Source: Sipunculus nudus
Lineage: Eukaryota; Annelida; Sipuncula; Golfingiida; Sipunculidae
Direction: 5' to 3'
Assembly: GCA_026874595.1 (NCBI GenBank)
Contig: CM049308.1
Location: 45,329,327 to 45,393,326, forward strand
DNA: 64,000 bases
Positions 36,124-46,941 of this stretch are shown piece after piece; within the stretch, counting starts at the first letter, position 1, and every line of letters begins with the position of its first letter. The position numbers and the translations under genes were made by a program. The notes beneath the pieces are model-generated. The model searched no databases, was not told the DNA's origin, and saw only the letters and a program-made list of their open reading frames with translations.

Positions 36124-36362
36124 ACTCTTAACTTTATACAAATGCATCATAGAAAAGAAAACTTACAGGGTATACAGATCCAATAGTTAGTGTTATCAAG
36201 ATATGAGATAGATGAAGTAGTGACTGAAGAATAACTAGAAATGATTAATATCATTTCAAATGCTTGTAGCACTTTATGAACCAAAGTCTTGATATATGAT
36301 TTCGGAGGGTGGGTCAAAGAAATTTCAACTGTGGGGTGGGGTGGGGGCGGGGGTGACACAAA

Positions 36363-38617
36363 ACAAGGCCTACAGGCCCAATGCGAACCTGTGCATTGGA
36401 AATACACCAGGTATAATGCCTCAATGCTGGACCTTTACTTCTCATGTATATGAACAATGCAAGTACTAAACATTTTGAATAAGAAACAATTACACAACAT
36501 AACTGCTGAAATTCTGGCATAGGTGCACACAACACAAAAATGATTGTAGCTGGCACTACAAGTCTTGTATACAACAAAGCTATCAGAGATATATACATAT
36601 GCCCAATTTCAGACTGATATATCAAACCCCTCCTGAAAATAAAGTGGGACACACACTGTGCAAAAATTATTTTAGGTGGCACCACCAGTCTTGTTTACGA
36701 CAAAGCTATTCAATAAGTATATATATGCCCAAATTCAGGCTGATATATCAAATTCCTCTGTAGAAATAAGCAGGCACATACACTGTGCAAAAATCATTGT
36801 AGGTGGTGACACCTGTCTTGTGAACGAGAAAGCCATCAAGGACACATAGACAGGTCAAAATATCAGGCCAATACATCAAACTTACCTTGAGTCTGATAAA
36901 TGGGGCTGACAAGGCTTAGGTGAGAAAGGCAGTTGCTCCAAGTGAACTGTGACAAATTTGCTGGCTCAGGCTACTGCACTGAGTGAACTCTTGACATGTT
37001 GCCTAATCTGATACAGTTGGCAGTCTGCCAAAGCTATAAATAGATCGAGACTGACCTCTGGCCTGTTGCCAAGTCTGAAATAGTAGCCATACCATTGCAT
37101 AAGCTCATGCAGAGGCCCTGCCCTGAGGGGCTTGACACCCATTAGGTGATCACATGGTGCCCATGAGGTGTTCACATGTCGACCATGAGGTGATCACATG
37201 TCACCCATGAGATGATCACATGCCTTGTGCTTGGCTGCAATGAATGAACTCTTGATCTGTTGCCAAATCTGAAACAGTAGGCAGTTTCTCAACCTATTTA
37301 AAGATACAGACACAATCTTGGAGTGTTGGTGAATCTGTTTACACATATTGAAAGACTTCGGCTAAAATGCTTTTTTTTCAAGCTGACATATTCATAAACT
37401 TTTTATCAAAATATCTAAAATAATAAAAGATGCAGTTCTTTCATTGTTCAAGTAAACTTGAACAAAGGCCATCTAAGAATAATTTTTGTGAAATGTTACA
37501 GAATTTATAATTGAAACAATAATTTTGTAGAAGAACAGTTTTGCAATCCTCAGTTTGAAATAGACATAATAATGGCCATAAGACCAACTTAAGCTTTCCT
37601 GATATGATTGAAAGAACCATGTCCTAGGATAATTCTTTTGAAATATTGAATGATTCAACTTGACAGTTTCATCATAAACATTTTAAACTGAAAAAGGCTA
37701 AAATTATCAGGTTTTTGTCCATAATAAACCAGTCAATGTAGGTAGCACCACAAAATCTGCAACTTCAAATACGAGTCATGTGACCAACATTAGCACAATA
37801 CTTGGTCATGCTAGCTTCTGTCATTTCTGAGATTACTATGTAGGTATGCTTACTTGGCCAAATGACTGTTCAAATTCATGTAACTCCACTAAAATTCATC
37901 AAATGCAAACCATTTGAACAAACTTGAGAGGGCTTGCCTCTGGGATCATTTCTGCAAAGTATTGAACAATTTAGCTGAACTGTTTACAAGACTTTAAAAA
38001 TTGTTTCAGTTTTTTCCCTATAAAATCTAAGTAAACGCAGATAGCAAAAAAATAAGCTGAATCCCACAACATTTGATATGTGACAGATTACTGCATAAAA
38101 TCTGGGGATGGTAGCTCTTGCCATTCCTGAGAAATTATTGGTTAATGTACAGATGACCAATAACTCCCATACAAAAAAAGGTCAATGCAGGTGGTGCTAC
38201 CAATACCTGAATTTCATATATGACTCATGTGACCAACACTGGCATAAAATTCGGTGATGATAGCTCCGGCTATTTCTGAGACAGTCATTTTAGTATGCTT
38301 TTTTGACAGATGACTAAGTTCAACTTCCTGTAACTCGGCCAAAATTCACCGAACTTCAACCATTCAAACAAACTTGAGAGAGATGGTTTAAAAGATTATT
38401 TCTGTGTAATATTGAACAATTTGGCTTTACCTTTTCGGAGGAGAAGATTTTAAAAGGTTTTTTAACTTTTTCTCTATAAAATCTAAGAAAATGCAGTTTT
38501 TCAGATGGCTAATTTTTTGCATTAAATTTCAGCTCCAGTCGTTTTTGAAATAGTATGGGTTAACATACAGACGTTGGACACCGCCACACCATCGCATTAG
38601 CTCACAGGTTTGTTAAA
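36363..38617 (+). mobile_element. Family A element, head and tail present
   Basis: Head ACAAGGCCTACAGGCCCAAT at 36363 after GACACAAA, and tail CTCACAGGTTTGTTAAAAAG ending near 38617 (the subterminal motif has mutated). Interior order as in other A copies: cassettes, the TGATCA minisatellite at 37140-37215, then AAGCTGAATCCCACAACATT. Length 2.25 kb. It lies within the hAT-like element. Confidence 0.8.
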
Positions 38618-38700
38618 AAGCCCACCCTAACAAAGCCTACCCAGACAAAAGCCCACCCCTAAAAATGCAGACCTGGACAAAAGCCCACCCTTGACTAAAA
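38618..38700. repeat. Short AAAAGCCCACCC tandem motif
   Basis: AAAAAGCCCACCCTAACA, ACAAAAGCCCACCCCTAAAA and ACAAAAGCCCACCCTTGACT follow one another, three to four units of about 27 bp. Confidence 0.65.
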
Positions 38701-38919
38701 TATAAAATTAAATGACTTTAAAATGTTTTTCTAAAGATTTTAAAGTACTACTGTATCATTTATATTTTTATACTAATGGCAAGTATTATATTTGTTTATG
38801 ATCTTTTTTATTGCATAACTTTAGCTGTGGAGACCCCAATCAGAAACCAGCTAGTTAATTAACCTGATTTTTTTGTTCAAGAGTTTTTGTGTCTATTTCT
38901 ATTAATACAATATAATAGA

Positions 38920-38982
<63 letters not shown>
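38920..38982. repeat. (TA)n microsatellite
   Basis: About 60 bp of nearly pure TA. Confidence 0.95.
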
Positions 38983-38987
<5 letters not shown>

Positions 38988-40010
38988 CTGAAAAATATAA
39001 CACATATGTGTACACTTATATATACTGGACATAATGTTGTACAAATGTACCTGGCCAAAATGTTGTATGTTTAGACTGTTCAGTACTGTAGGCTTATACT
39101 TTTGGCCAGTCTCAAATATTACATAACATGGCCCTGAGTACAGAGCAACAGCATGATTACCTGTGACTTAAATAAGCTGCATCTGGTTTTGTTACTGGCT
39201 TGAATTAGCTTTATACAACCTACAAAGCCTGAGGTGTTCTCCTCATGGATCCACCAAAGACCAATGGCTGGTTTAGAGCACTACATGGGCAAACACTGCA
39301 TGCAACAAGCCATGCTCTTTTGATATCTATCTCTTTGTACACCTGTATAATAGCTGGAGTCCCTCTGTAGTTCCATGGAAAGTCTCATTCTATATCTCAA
39401 TGGAAGAACTTTTCCCTTCCCCCTTTACAGCTAATTAGCTTAGCATTACTTAACAGGATTAACCTGACCACTGACCATATCTTTGTAAAATATAAGGTGT
39501 GAAATTTCAGCCAATACTATCCTCAAGCTAGAGCAGCTAGTGGCTCTGGGCATATATACTTGATAGAAATGGATTCCTTTATCCTTGAGTTTTTTTTTTT
39601 TATCTCAGTATATATGCATGTACATGGAAGACATAGCTGTAGGGCCGTGTCTTTTTATTTTCCCCAGTAAAATGATAAATCTGACCATTTAAGGTATGAT
39701 AAGGTGTGGTATGTTGTTTTATGCATTTAAGCCATGAACATATGCTACTGTACATATATATTAGTTTGCTTAGTCCAGATGTTGTACAAAGGTATCTGTT
39801 TATGCTCATATACTAAAGATTTGCTCAGGAGGTGACTGACAGGGGAATGTTACCTGGCTTACTATAACACACAGAATCCACCTAGCTTCCATTTAATACA
39901 TCTAGTCATCTACTACCTAAGTATGCTTTGATGGCCGTCAGAAGTCCCATCAGCCGCTTTCTTCGCTCTTAATTATGTTTTTATCAGTGTTAAACATGGA
40001 ACATTAACTG
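38983..40010. other. Remaining interior of hAT-like element, no gene seen
   Basis: About 1 kb of single-copy AT-rich sequence. No reading frame longer than about 70 codons and no motif of a hAT transposase (RNase H-like fold or BED zinc finger) was found. Confidence 0.5.
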
Positions 40011-40317
40011 TAACTGTTTAAAATTGGAAAATACAAAAGTAATCAATGTAATCATATCTAATTGTCATGATTATGATTACATTGGGAGAGAAATTGATTA
40101 CAATTACAATTACTTTCTTTTTAAAATAAATATAATTGATTACAATTACGATTACTTAATAAAAAAATGTAATTGATTACAATTACTGATTAAAATCACC
40201 CAATGTCTGCCTCTTACCAATATCTATACACATGTAACTTTTGATAAAGATCTGCGAAATATTTTTTTAGTTATCTAGATCTCAAGGTTTTCTTCACCTG
40301 TAGAAATTAATTGTTTG

Positions 40318-43300
40318 AATAATAAACATACTTATTAAAGATCCCATAATAAAGGGCTCATGTGCGTCTGTATCTAAGGGGCTTTATTATACTCTGGCAT
40401 TGTCCAATAATGAGTGACTTAATCTATTAACTAATAAGATTGTCATACTTAATAATCAACATACTTAGGGTCCAAGAATTAAGGGCTTTTGTATGTCTGC
40501 ATGTATAAAAGAGGTTTTATTATACTGAGGTATTGTCTAATAATTAGGGGCTTAATCTAATAACAAGTAGGACTATCATAGGGTCCAAGAATTAAGGGAT
40601 TTTGTATGTCTGCATGTATAAAAGGGGCTTTATTATACTGTGGTATTGTCTAATAATTATGGGCTGAATCTAATAACAAGTAGGACCATCAAACTGGATA
40701 ATCAACATACACAGGGTCCAAGAATTAAGGGCTTTTGTGTGTTTACATATATCAAAGGGGCTTTATTTTATCATGATATTGTCTAATAATGAGGTGCATA
40801 ATTTAATAAAAAGTAAAACTATCATACTGAATAATCAAAATAATAAGTGTCCAAGTATTAAGGTCTTTTGTGCATATGTATCTAAGGGGCTTTTTTATAC
40901 CCTGGCACTGTCAAATAATTAGGGGCTTAATCTAATATCAAGTAAGACAATCACACTGAATAAAAAACATTATAAACGTGCCAATAATAAAGGGCTTTTG
41001 TGTGTTTGCATATCTCTAAGGGGCTTCTATAATCATGGTATTGTCTAATAATTAGGGGCTTAATCTAAAAACAAGTAAACTATCATACTGAATAATCAAC
41101 ATAATAAGGGTCCCTTAGTAAAGGACTTTTGTACTTCTGTATCTAAGGGCCTTTATTATACTCTGGCATTGTCCAATGATTAGGGGCTTAATCTAGTAAC
41201 AAGTAAGACTGTCATACTGAATAATAAACACACTTAGGGTCCAAGAATTAAGGGAGTTTGTGTGTCTGCATGTATCTTAGGAGCTTAATTATACCATGGT
41301 ATTGTCTTATAATTAGGGGCTTACTCTAATAACAAGTAAAACTATCATACTGAATAATCAATATAATAAAGGTCCCATAATAAAGAAGTTTTGTACGTCT
41401 GTATCTGAGGGGCTTTATTATACTTTTGCATTGTCCAATGATTAGGGGCTTAATATAGTAACAAGTAAGACTGTCATACTGAATAATAAACTTACTTAGG
41501 GTCCAAGAATTAAGGGCTTTTGTGTGTCCTCATGTATCTAAGGGGCTTAATCTATAACATTATAAATAATTAACACACTAAGGATTCAATAATAAAGGAC
41601 TTTTGTGTGTCTGTATCTAAGGGGCTTAATTATACTTTGGCATTGTCCAATGATTAGGGGCTTAATCTATTAACAAGTAAGACTGTCATACTGAATAATA
41701 AACTTACTTAGGGTCCAAGAATTAAGGGCTTTTGTGTGTCCTCATGTATCTAAGGGGCTTAATCTATAACATTATAAATAATTAACATACTAAGAATTCA
41801 ATAATAAAGGACTTTTGTGTGTCTGTATCTAAGGGGCTTTATTATACTCTGGCATTGTCCAATGATTAGGGACTTAATCTAGTAACAAGTAAGAATCATA
41901 CTGAATAATAAACATACTTGGGGGTCCAAGAATTAAGGGCTTTTGTGTGTCTGCATGTATCTAAGGGGCTTAATCTAATAACCAGTAAAACTATCATTCT
42001 GAATAATCAACATAATAAATGTCCAATAATAAAGGACTTTTGTACGTCTGTATCTTAGGGGCTTTATTATACTCTGGCATTGTCCAATGATTAGGGGCTT
42101 AATCTAGTAACAAGTAAGACTGTCATACTGAAATATAAACATACTTAGGGTCCAAGAATTAAGGGCTTTTGTGTGTCTGCATGTATCCAAGGGGCTTTTT
42201 TATACCATGGTATTGTCTTATAATAAGGGGCTTTATCTTATAACAAGTAAGACCATCATACTGAATGATCAACATAAATAGGGTTAAAGGATTAAGGGCC
42301 TTTGTTGTCTGTATCTAGGGGGTTTTATTATACTCTGACATTGTCCAGTAATTAGGGGCTTAATCTAATAACAAGTAAAACTATCATACTGAATAATCAA
42401 CATACTTAGGTCCAAGAAATAAGGGCTTTTGTTTGTCTGTATCTAGGGGGTTTTATTATACTCAGACATTGTCCAGTGATTAGGGGCTTAATCTAATAAC
42501 AAGTAAAACTATCATACTGAATAATCAACAACTAAGGTCCAAGAAATCAGGGACTTTGTTCGTCTGTATCTAGGGGGCTTTATTATAATCTGACATTGTC
42601 CAGTGATTAGGGGCTTAATCTAAAAACAAGTTAGACGGCTATACTGAATAATAAACATACTTAGGGTCCAACAAAATAAAGGCTTTTTGTGTGTCTCCAT
42701 GTATCTAAGGGGCTAAATTATACCATGGTATTGTCTTATAATGAGGGGCTTTATCATATAACAATTAAGACCGTCATACTGAATAATCAACATAAATGGG
42801 GTCAAAGGATTAAGGGCTTTTGTGTTTACATATATCTAAGGGGCTTTTATAATCATGGTATTGTCTAATAATTAGGGGCTTAATCTAATAACAAGTAAAA
42901 CTATCATACTAAATAATCAACATACTAAGGATTCCATAATAAAGGACTTTTATGTGTCTGTATCTAAGGGGCTTTATTATACTCTGGCATTGTCCAATAT
43001 TTAGGGGCTTAATCTAGTAACAAGTATGACTGCCATACTGAATTATCAACATAAATAGGGTACAAGAATTAAGGGCTTTTGTGTGTCTGCATGTATCTAA
43101 GGGGCTTAATTATACCATGGTATTGTCTTATAATAAAGGGCTTTATCTTATAACAAGTAAGACCGTCATACTAAATAATCAACATAAATAGGGTCCAAGA
43201 ATTAAGGGCTTTTGTGTGTCTGCATGGATATAAGAGGCATTATTATATCCTGGTTTTGTCTAATAATTAGGGGCTTAATCTGATAACTAGTAAAACTATC

Positions 43301-43668
43301 ATCCTGAATAATCAAAATACTAAGTGTCCAAGTATAAAGGTCTTCTGTGCGTCTGTATATAAAGGTCTTTATTATACACTGGCACTGTCAAATAATTAGG
43401 GGCTTAATCTAATATCACGTAAGACAATCACACTGAATAATAAACATTATAAACGTGCCAATAATATAGAGCTTTTGTGTGTTTGCATGTATTTAAGGGG
43501 CTTTTATATATCTTGGTATTGCCTAATAATTAGGGGCTTAATCTAATAACAAGTAAACTATCATACTGAATAATCAACATACTAATGGTCCCATAATAAA
43601 GGGCCTTTGTTTGTCTGTATCTAGGGGGCTTTATTATACTCTGCTATTGTCCAGTGATTAGGAACTTG
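40318..43668. repeat. Satellite of about 130-bp units, about 25 copies
   Basis: Each unit contains GATTAGGGGCTTAATCTA, AACAAGTAAGACTGTCATAC, TGAATAATCAACATACTTAG, GGTCCAAGAATTAAGGGCTT, TTGTGTGTCTGCATGTATCT and AAGGGGCTTTATTATACTCT. Spacing is mostly 128-134 bp, with shorter units of about 95-120 bp at 41531-41960 and near 40590. Units differ by roughly 5-15%. GGGGCTT occurs twice per unit, so the monomer may be a dimer of an older unit. No gene is seen. Confidence 0.92.
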
Positions 43669-44235
43669 ACAGATTCTCTGCAGCAGCTGTGGAGAAAACA
43701 ACGGAACAACCTAGTCTAAACCATAGTTTCCCCAAACTGTGCTCTTTCATGATTTATAAATTATACATGTACATGTACTGACACATTTATTGTATACAAC
43801 ACTACATGCTTCATCAACTGATAATGCCAAAGTAAGAAATAAAAGAAAAGACCAGGTTGGAGTATTATTTTTTCCAAATGTCCCAAATGTAGGTACTGAT
43901 GGTAAATTTGCTCCTCGGAGTTATGCTAGGGCAGGCTGAGGATAGACTGGTACCCCGCTCTATTCCACCTAACCAAATCTATGATTGGCTTAGAGCAGAA
44001 GGGCCATCATGGAGCTCGGTACAGAAAAACATTGTCACATACTTAGTAGAGTGACCAATGATTGGAATTTGGCAAAGCTCAGAAGCTGCCATATTGGGAC
44101 CCTATACGTCAAGCAGGGTCATATGGACCAAGCATAGTCACATGACATAGAACTGTGTTACTGATTTACACATCGCTTTACGGCTAGTGTATAAAAGTCA
44201 GGTCATAAAATTTATGATTAAATTATCTATGTGTT
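43669..44235. other. Single-copy spacer between two arrays
   Basis: About 570 bp (CTTGACAGATTCTCTGCAGC onward) with no similarity to other parts of the window and no convincing frame. Confidence 0.5.
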
Positions 44236-45080
44236 TAAGTTCCCAAAAAAGCCCCAAAGCACTGAAGATGTGCATCCAAAATCCATGTGTTTTAGTACCG
44301 AAAAAAGCCCCCCAAGTTATGTAGATGTGTTTAAGTAGCCAAAAAAAACCAAGTACTGAAGGCGTGTCCTGTTAAAATAAATAAAGAACTGAAGATGTGT
44401 TTGTGTAAAAAAAGCCCCTAAGTACTGAAGATGTTTTTATGTCCAAAATAAAAAGCCCCCAAGTTCTGAAGATGTGCTTATGTAAAAAAAGCCCCCAAGT
44501 ACTGAAGATATGTTTTTGTAAAAAAAAGCCCCTAAGTACTGAAGATGTATTTATATCAAAAATAAAAAGCCCCCAAGTACTGAAGATGTGTTTATGTAGA
44601 AAAAAAAGCTCCTAAATACTGAAGATGTATTTATGTTCTAATATAACAAACCCCAAGGACTGAAGATGTGTTTATGTCCATAAAAAAGCACTCAAGTACT
44701 GAAGATGTGTTTGTCCAAAAAAAAGCCCCCAAGCATTGAAGATGTGTTTGTCCAAAAAAAAAAGCCCCCAAGTAATGAAGATGTGTTTATGTCAAAAAAC
44801 AAAAGCCCCCAAGTACTGAAGATGTGTTTATGTCCAAAAACAAAAGCCCCCAAGTACTGAAGATGTGTTTTTGTAAAAAAAAAAGCCCCCAAGCACTGAA
44901 GATAGGTTTTTGTAAAAAAAAAGCCCCTAAGTACTGAAGATGTATTTATGTCCAAAGTAAAAAGCCCCTAAGTACTGAAGATGTGTTTTTGTCCATAAAC
45001 AAAAGCACTCAGGAACTGAAGATGTGTTTGTCCAAAAAAAAAAGCCCCCAAGTACTGGAAATGTGTTCGCGTACCAAAAA
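44236..45080. repeat. 40-bp minisatellite, about 20 copies
   Basis: Units of AAAAAAGCCCCCAAGTACTG plus AAGATGTGTTTATGTCC with a variable A-run, period near 40 bp, from 44240 to about 45075. Variation in A-run length shifts the frame between units, which argues against coding use. AGCCCCTAAGT relates it to the TTAGGGGCT motif of the satellite at 40318-43668 in inverse orientation. Confidence 0.92.
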
Positions 45081-45185
45081 GAGCCCCTAAGGATAGGAGA
45101 TGAGTTTGGCAACTAATAACAACAAGAAACACCAGGGGGCATAACTGTACAATGTGGAATTGCAAAAATATGGACAACGGACAAA

Positions 45186-45365
45186 ATAGTGAAGTCCGTT
45201 CCTTAGGGGGTAATTTAAGATAGGTGTTCAAAAGACAGGAAAACCCCTCAAGTATCGTTTGAACACACTTCTGAAAATTCTTAGGGGCTTAAGCCCCTAA
45301 GTCAGAATTAACCCCTAGGTTACAGATGGACAAATCATTTAGCCCCTAAGGCATGCACATATGCC
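45186..45365. repeat. TTAGGGGCTTA motifs, right edge of 15.6-kb block, with 22-bp palindrome
   Basis: GTCCGTTCCTTAGGGG and later AGCCCCTAAG mirror the left edge at 29766-29950. At 45280-45301 CTTAGGGGCTT joins its exact complement, forming a perfect 22-bp palindrome. Confidence 0.75.
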
Positions 45366-45369
45366 AAGA

Positions 45370-45439
45370 CAGACGGACGGACTACGAACAATGGACCACG
45401 ACTATAGCTCAGATGACTGATAGTCAGCTGAGCTAAAAA
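45370..45439 (+). mobile_element. Family B tail
   Basis: AGACAGACGGACGGACTACG, GGACCACGACTATAGCTCAG and CAGCTGAGCTAAAAAT. It is a complete tail including the hairpin partner. It may be the missing end of long B copy 2 (26367-29765). Confidence 0.8.
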
Positions 45440-46400
45440 TTAAATCAAACGTTCTTACTTTTACAACTGCCTGCTTGGCAGGGCTTGTTATGGTTGTCTC
45501 CTGTCATTTTGTTTAAAATCAAATCAATATGTTCAACTTTAGCACATACATCAGCTCCCTATCCCCAGTTCGTCAACATTTACATTTGTTAAGGAACCTT
45601 ATATAAACAGATCACGTATGCGTGATGAACACAAATCTTGCAATGGAGATAAAAAAAATCAGATTCTGTAACACTAGGCAGCTTGAAATGTCTAGGGGAA
45701 TGAATAAAGAAGTCAGTGGTTTTTTGTTAACAAATAACTATAAATTATTCTTAAAACAACCCTAACAATACAATACACTAAATCGATACAATTATACAGT
45801 AAAACAGCGGAATAGCAACAAGTCAATACAATCACAGAGAAAATAATGTATGTGCACAGTACCTGGTTACCAACACCATCACAAAGATAAGTCCTTTAAA
45901 TGTAAACTCTCGGAGAATGACAGTCCAGTTAAAAGTTCTTGCAACAACCCAGAAAGTAAGCTGAAGTCCAAATGCATAAAAATCCAGGAGAAAGTCTTTG
46001 AAAATCTATAATTGCTGCATTCGTCAGATTAGGTCCTGACACACGGTTCTGCATCCGCTGGAATCTGCTCTGCTGTCTGCCCTTCCCTGTTCCAAAACAC
46101 AGCCCCTTTATATACCTTCACACCTCAAGCAGAGAATTTTCCACTTCTCGAAGAGTCTATAAGATCTTGAACAGTAAACATGCATTTCAGGAATTATCGA
46201 GAAAAACATAGCCGTATGTATCCCCACACACCAGGGTCATCACATGACCCACGACGAGGCGTGAAAACCCAAGGTTTACATGACAATGAGAGTTCAACCA
46301 GTACGGATTAAACATAGAATGTAATACGCGGCCACACACAAGCACCACAACAGGAGCTATGCCCGTGTCACATAATAAGAGGAGCACCTGTAACACATTT
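45440..46400 (-). other. Single-copy block, promoter- or LTR-like on the minus strand
   Basis: The least repetitive kilobase in the window. On the minus strand TATATAAAGGGG (46103-46114) looks like a TATA box. The part from 46395 down to 45726 begins TGTTACAGG and ends TTAACA, so it could be a solo LTR of 670 bp. The flanks (CATTT and the 5 bases before 45726) do not match, and no primer-binding site or polypurine tract is evident. An ordinary downstream region of a host gene is equally possible. Confidence 0.25.
46103..46114 (-). promoter_or_regulatory. TATA-box-like sequence
   Basis: TATATAAAGGGG on the minus strand, followed by a GC-richer stretch. No transcript start can be fixed, and AT-rich DNA yields such matches often. 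Confidence 0.25.
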
Positions 46401-46468
46401 AAATTACACATAACTAATCAATGCAACAACAAAGCCTTCTGTCAGAGCACCTTTCATGGTGCTGCTTC

Positions 46469-46474
46469 TTTATT
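46469..46474 (-). promoter_or_regulatory. Candidate poly(A) signal AATAAA
   Basis: AATAAA on the minus strand about 200 bases past the stop codon of the candidate terminal exon, in the context GAGAAATAAAGAAGC. The spacing suits a short 3' UTR. Confidence 0.35.
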
Positions 46475-46669
46475 TCTCTGACACTAGCACAAATAAATTT
46501 CTTCATTCATTCACTGGCAACCTTCATATGTTTAACTCATTAAAATGATAATGTAAAAAAGAGCCTGGAATGGGCGTCACTCTGATCATGAATAATTATA
46601 TCAAAATGTCTGATGTATGTCTGATGTAGATTGCAATTTGTCTTTTGGTAAAACTGCCGATCCCATCTG

Positions 46670-46732
46670 TTAACTTCTGTATCCACTGTACTTGTTCAGA
46701 AGGTTATCTATCTCTGTTTGTGCTACTTCATC
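46670..46732 (-). CDS. Candidate 3'-terminal exon, product unknown
   Basis: On the minus strand a pyrimidine-rich tract ending TTCCTTGTACTTGTAG forms a good splice acceptor directly before GATGAAGTAGC. The next 20 codons (DEVAQTEID, NLLNKYSGYRS) stay open to TAA, and only this phase avoids an immediate stop. The peptide is hydrophilic and helix-like, as many protein C-termini are. A poly(A) signal lies about 200 bases downstream. The piece is non-repetitive within the window. No earlier exon could be found; they would lie at higher coordinates, through repeat-filled introns or beyond the window. Twenty open codons alone can occur by chance. Confidence 0.35.
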   Translation of the reverse strand, partial: DEVAQTEIDNLLNKYSGYRS

Positions 46733-46904
46733 CTACAAGTACAAGGAAAGGAATGTAAAACTAGATGTCTTCAATCATCAAGTGAATACAAGGAAGGGAA
46801 TAAACAGGTCACAATAAATACTTGGAACATTTCTGTTACTCTTAAGTCAACCTTGTAAAATCAGCCATATTGGAGATGTATTGCAAACATGTGTAAAAGA
46901 GAGA

Positions 46905-46941
46905 ACAAGGGACCCATGGGTCACAGTTGACCAAGAAAGTA
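46905..46941 (+). repeat. Broken family B head just before a second head
   Basis: ACAAGGGACCCATGGGTCAC at 46905 is followed by AGTTGACCAAGAAAGTA and then a second complete head at 46942. Head-next-to-head placement suggests a second B insertion beside the first, or a replication slip at the end. Confidence 0.7.

Larger units (their letters stand above)
35716..40209. mobile_element. hAT-like element, 4.5 kb, with nested insertions
   Basis: The ends are CAGACATGGGGTGATTA and its inverse TCACCCAATGTCTG. They are flanked by ACTCTTAC (35708-35715) and CCTCTTAC (40210-40217), an 8-bp target duplication with one mismatch. Both subterminal regions are rich in GTAATTGATTACAATTAC-type repeats in inverted arrangement. 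An end beginning CAG with an 8-bp duplication is characteristic of the hAT superfamily. No transposase is readable. A 276-bp element and a family A element are nested inside; without them it is about 2 kb. Confidence 0.7.

Noticed and set aside
36305-36407. A proline-rich minus-strand peptide upstream of an A head
   Set aside because: It is a translation of a GGGGTGGGG-rich simple stretch.
40318-43668. A CRISPR-like reading of the regularly spaced repeat
   Set aside because: The whole unit of about 130 bp repeats, with no unique spacers, in evidently eukaryotic DNA. It is a tandem satellite.
44692-45231. Phenylalanine-rich frames repeating every 13-14 residues on the minus strand
   Set aside because: They are products of the 40-bp minisatellite. 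Variable A-runs shift the frame between units.
45726-46395. A definite solo LTR
   Set aside because: The TGTTA...TAACA ends and TATA box are suggestive, but the flanking five bases do not match and no second copy exists in the window. It is kept only as a low-confidence note.
46187-46411. A minus-strand frame with LLLLCDTGIAPVVV, resembling a retropepsin active site
   Set aside because: No other protease motif follows in order and no zinc knuckle or reverse transcriptase is near. A DTG match alone is weak.
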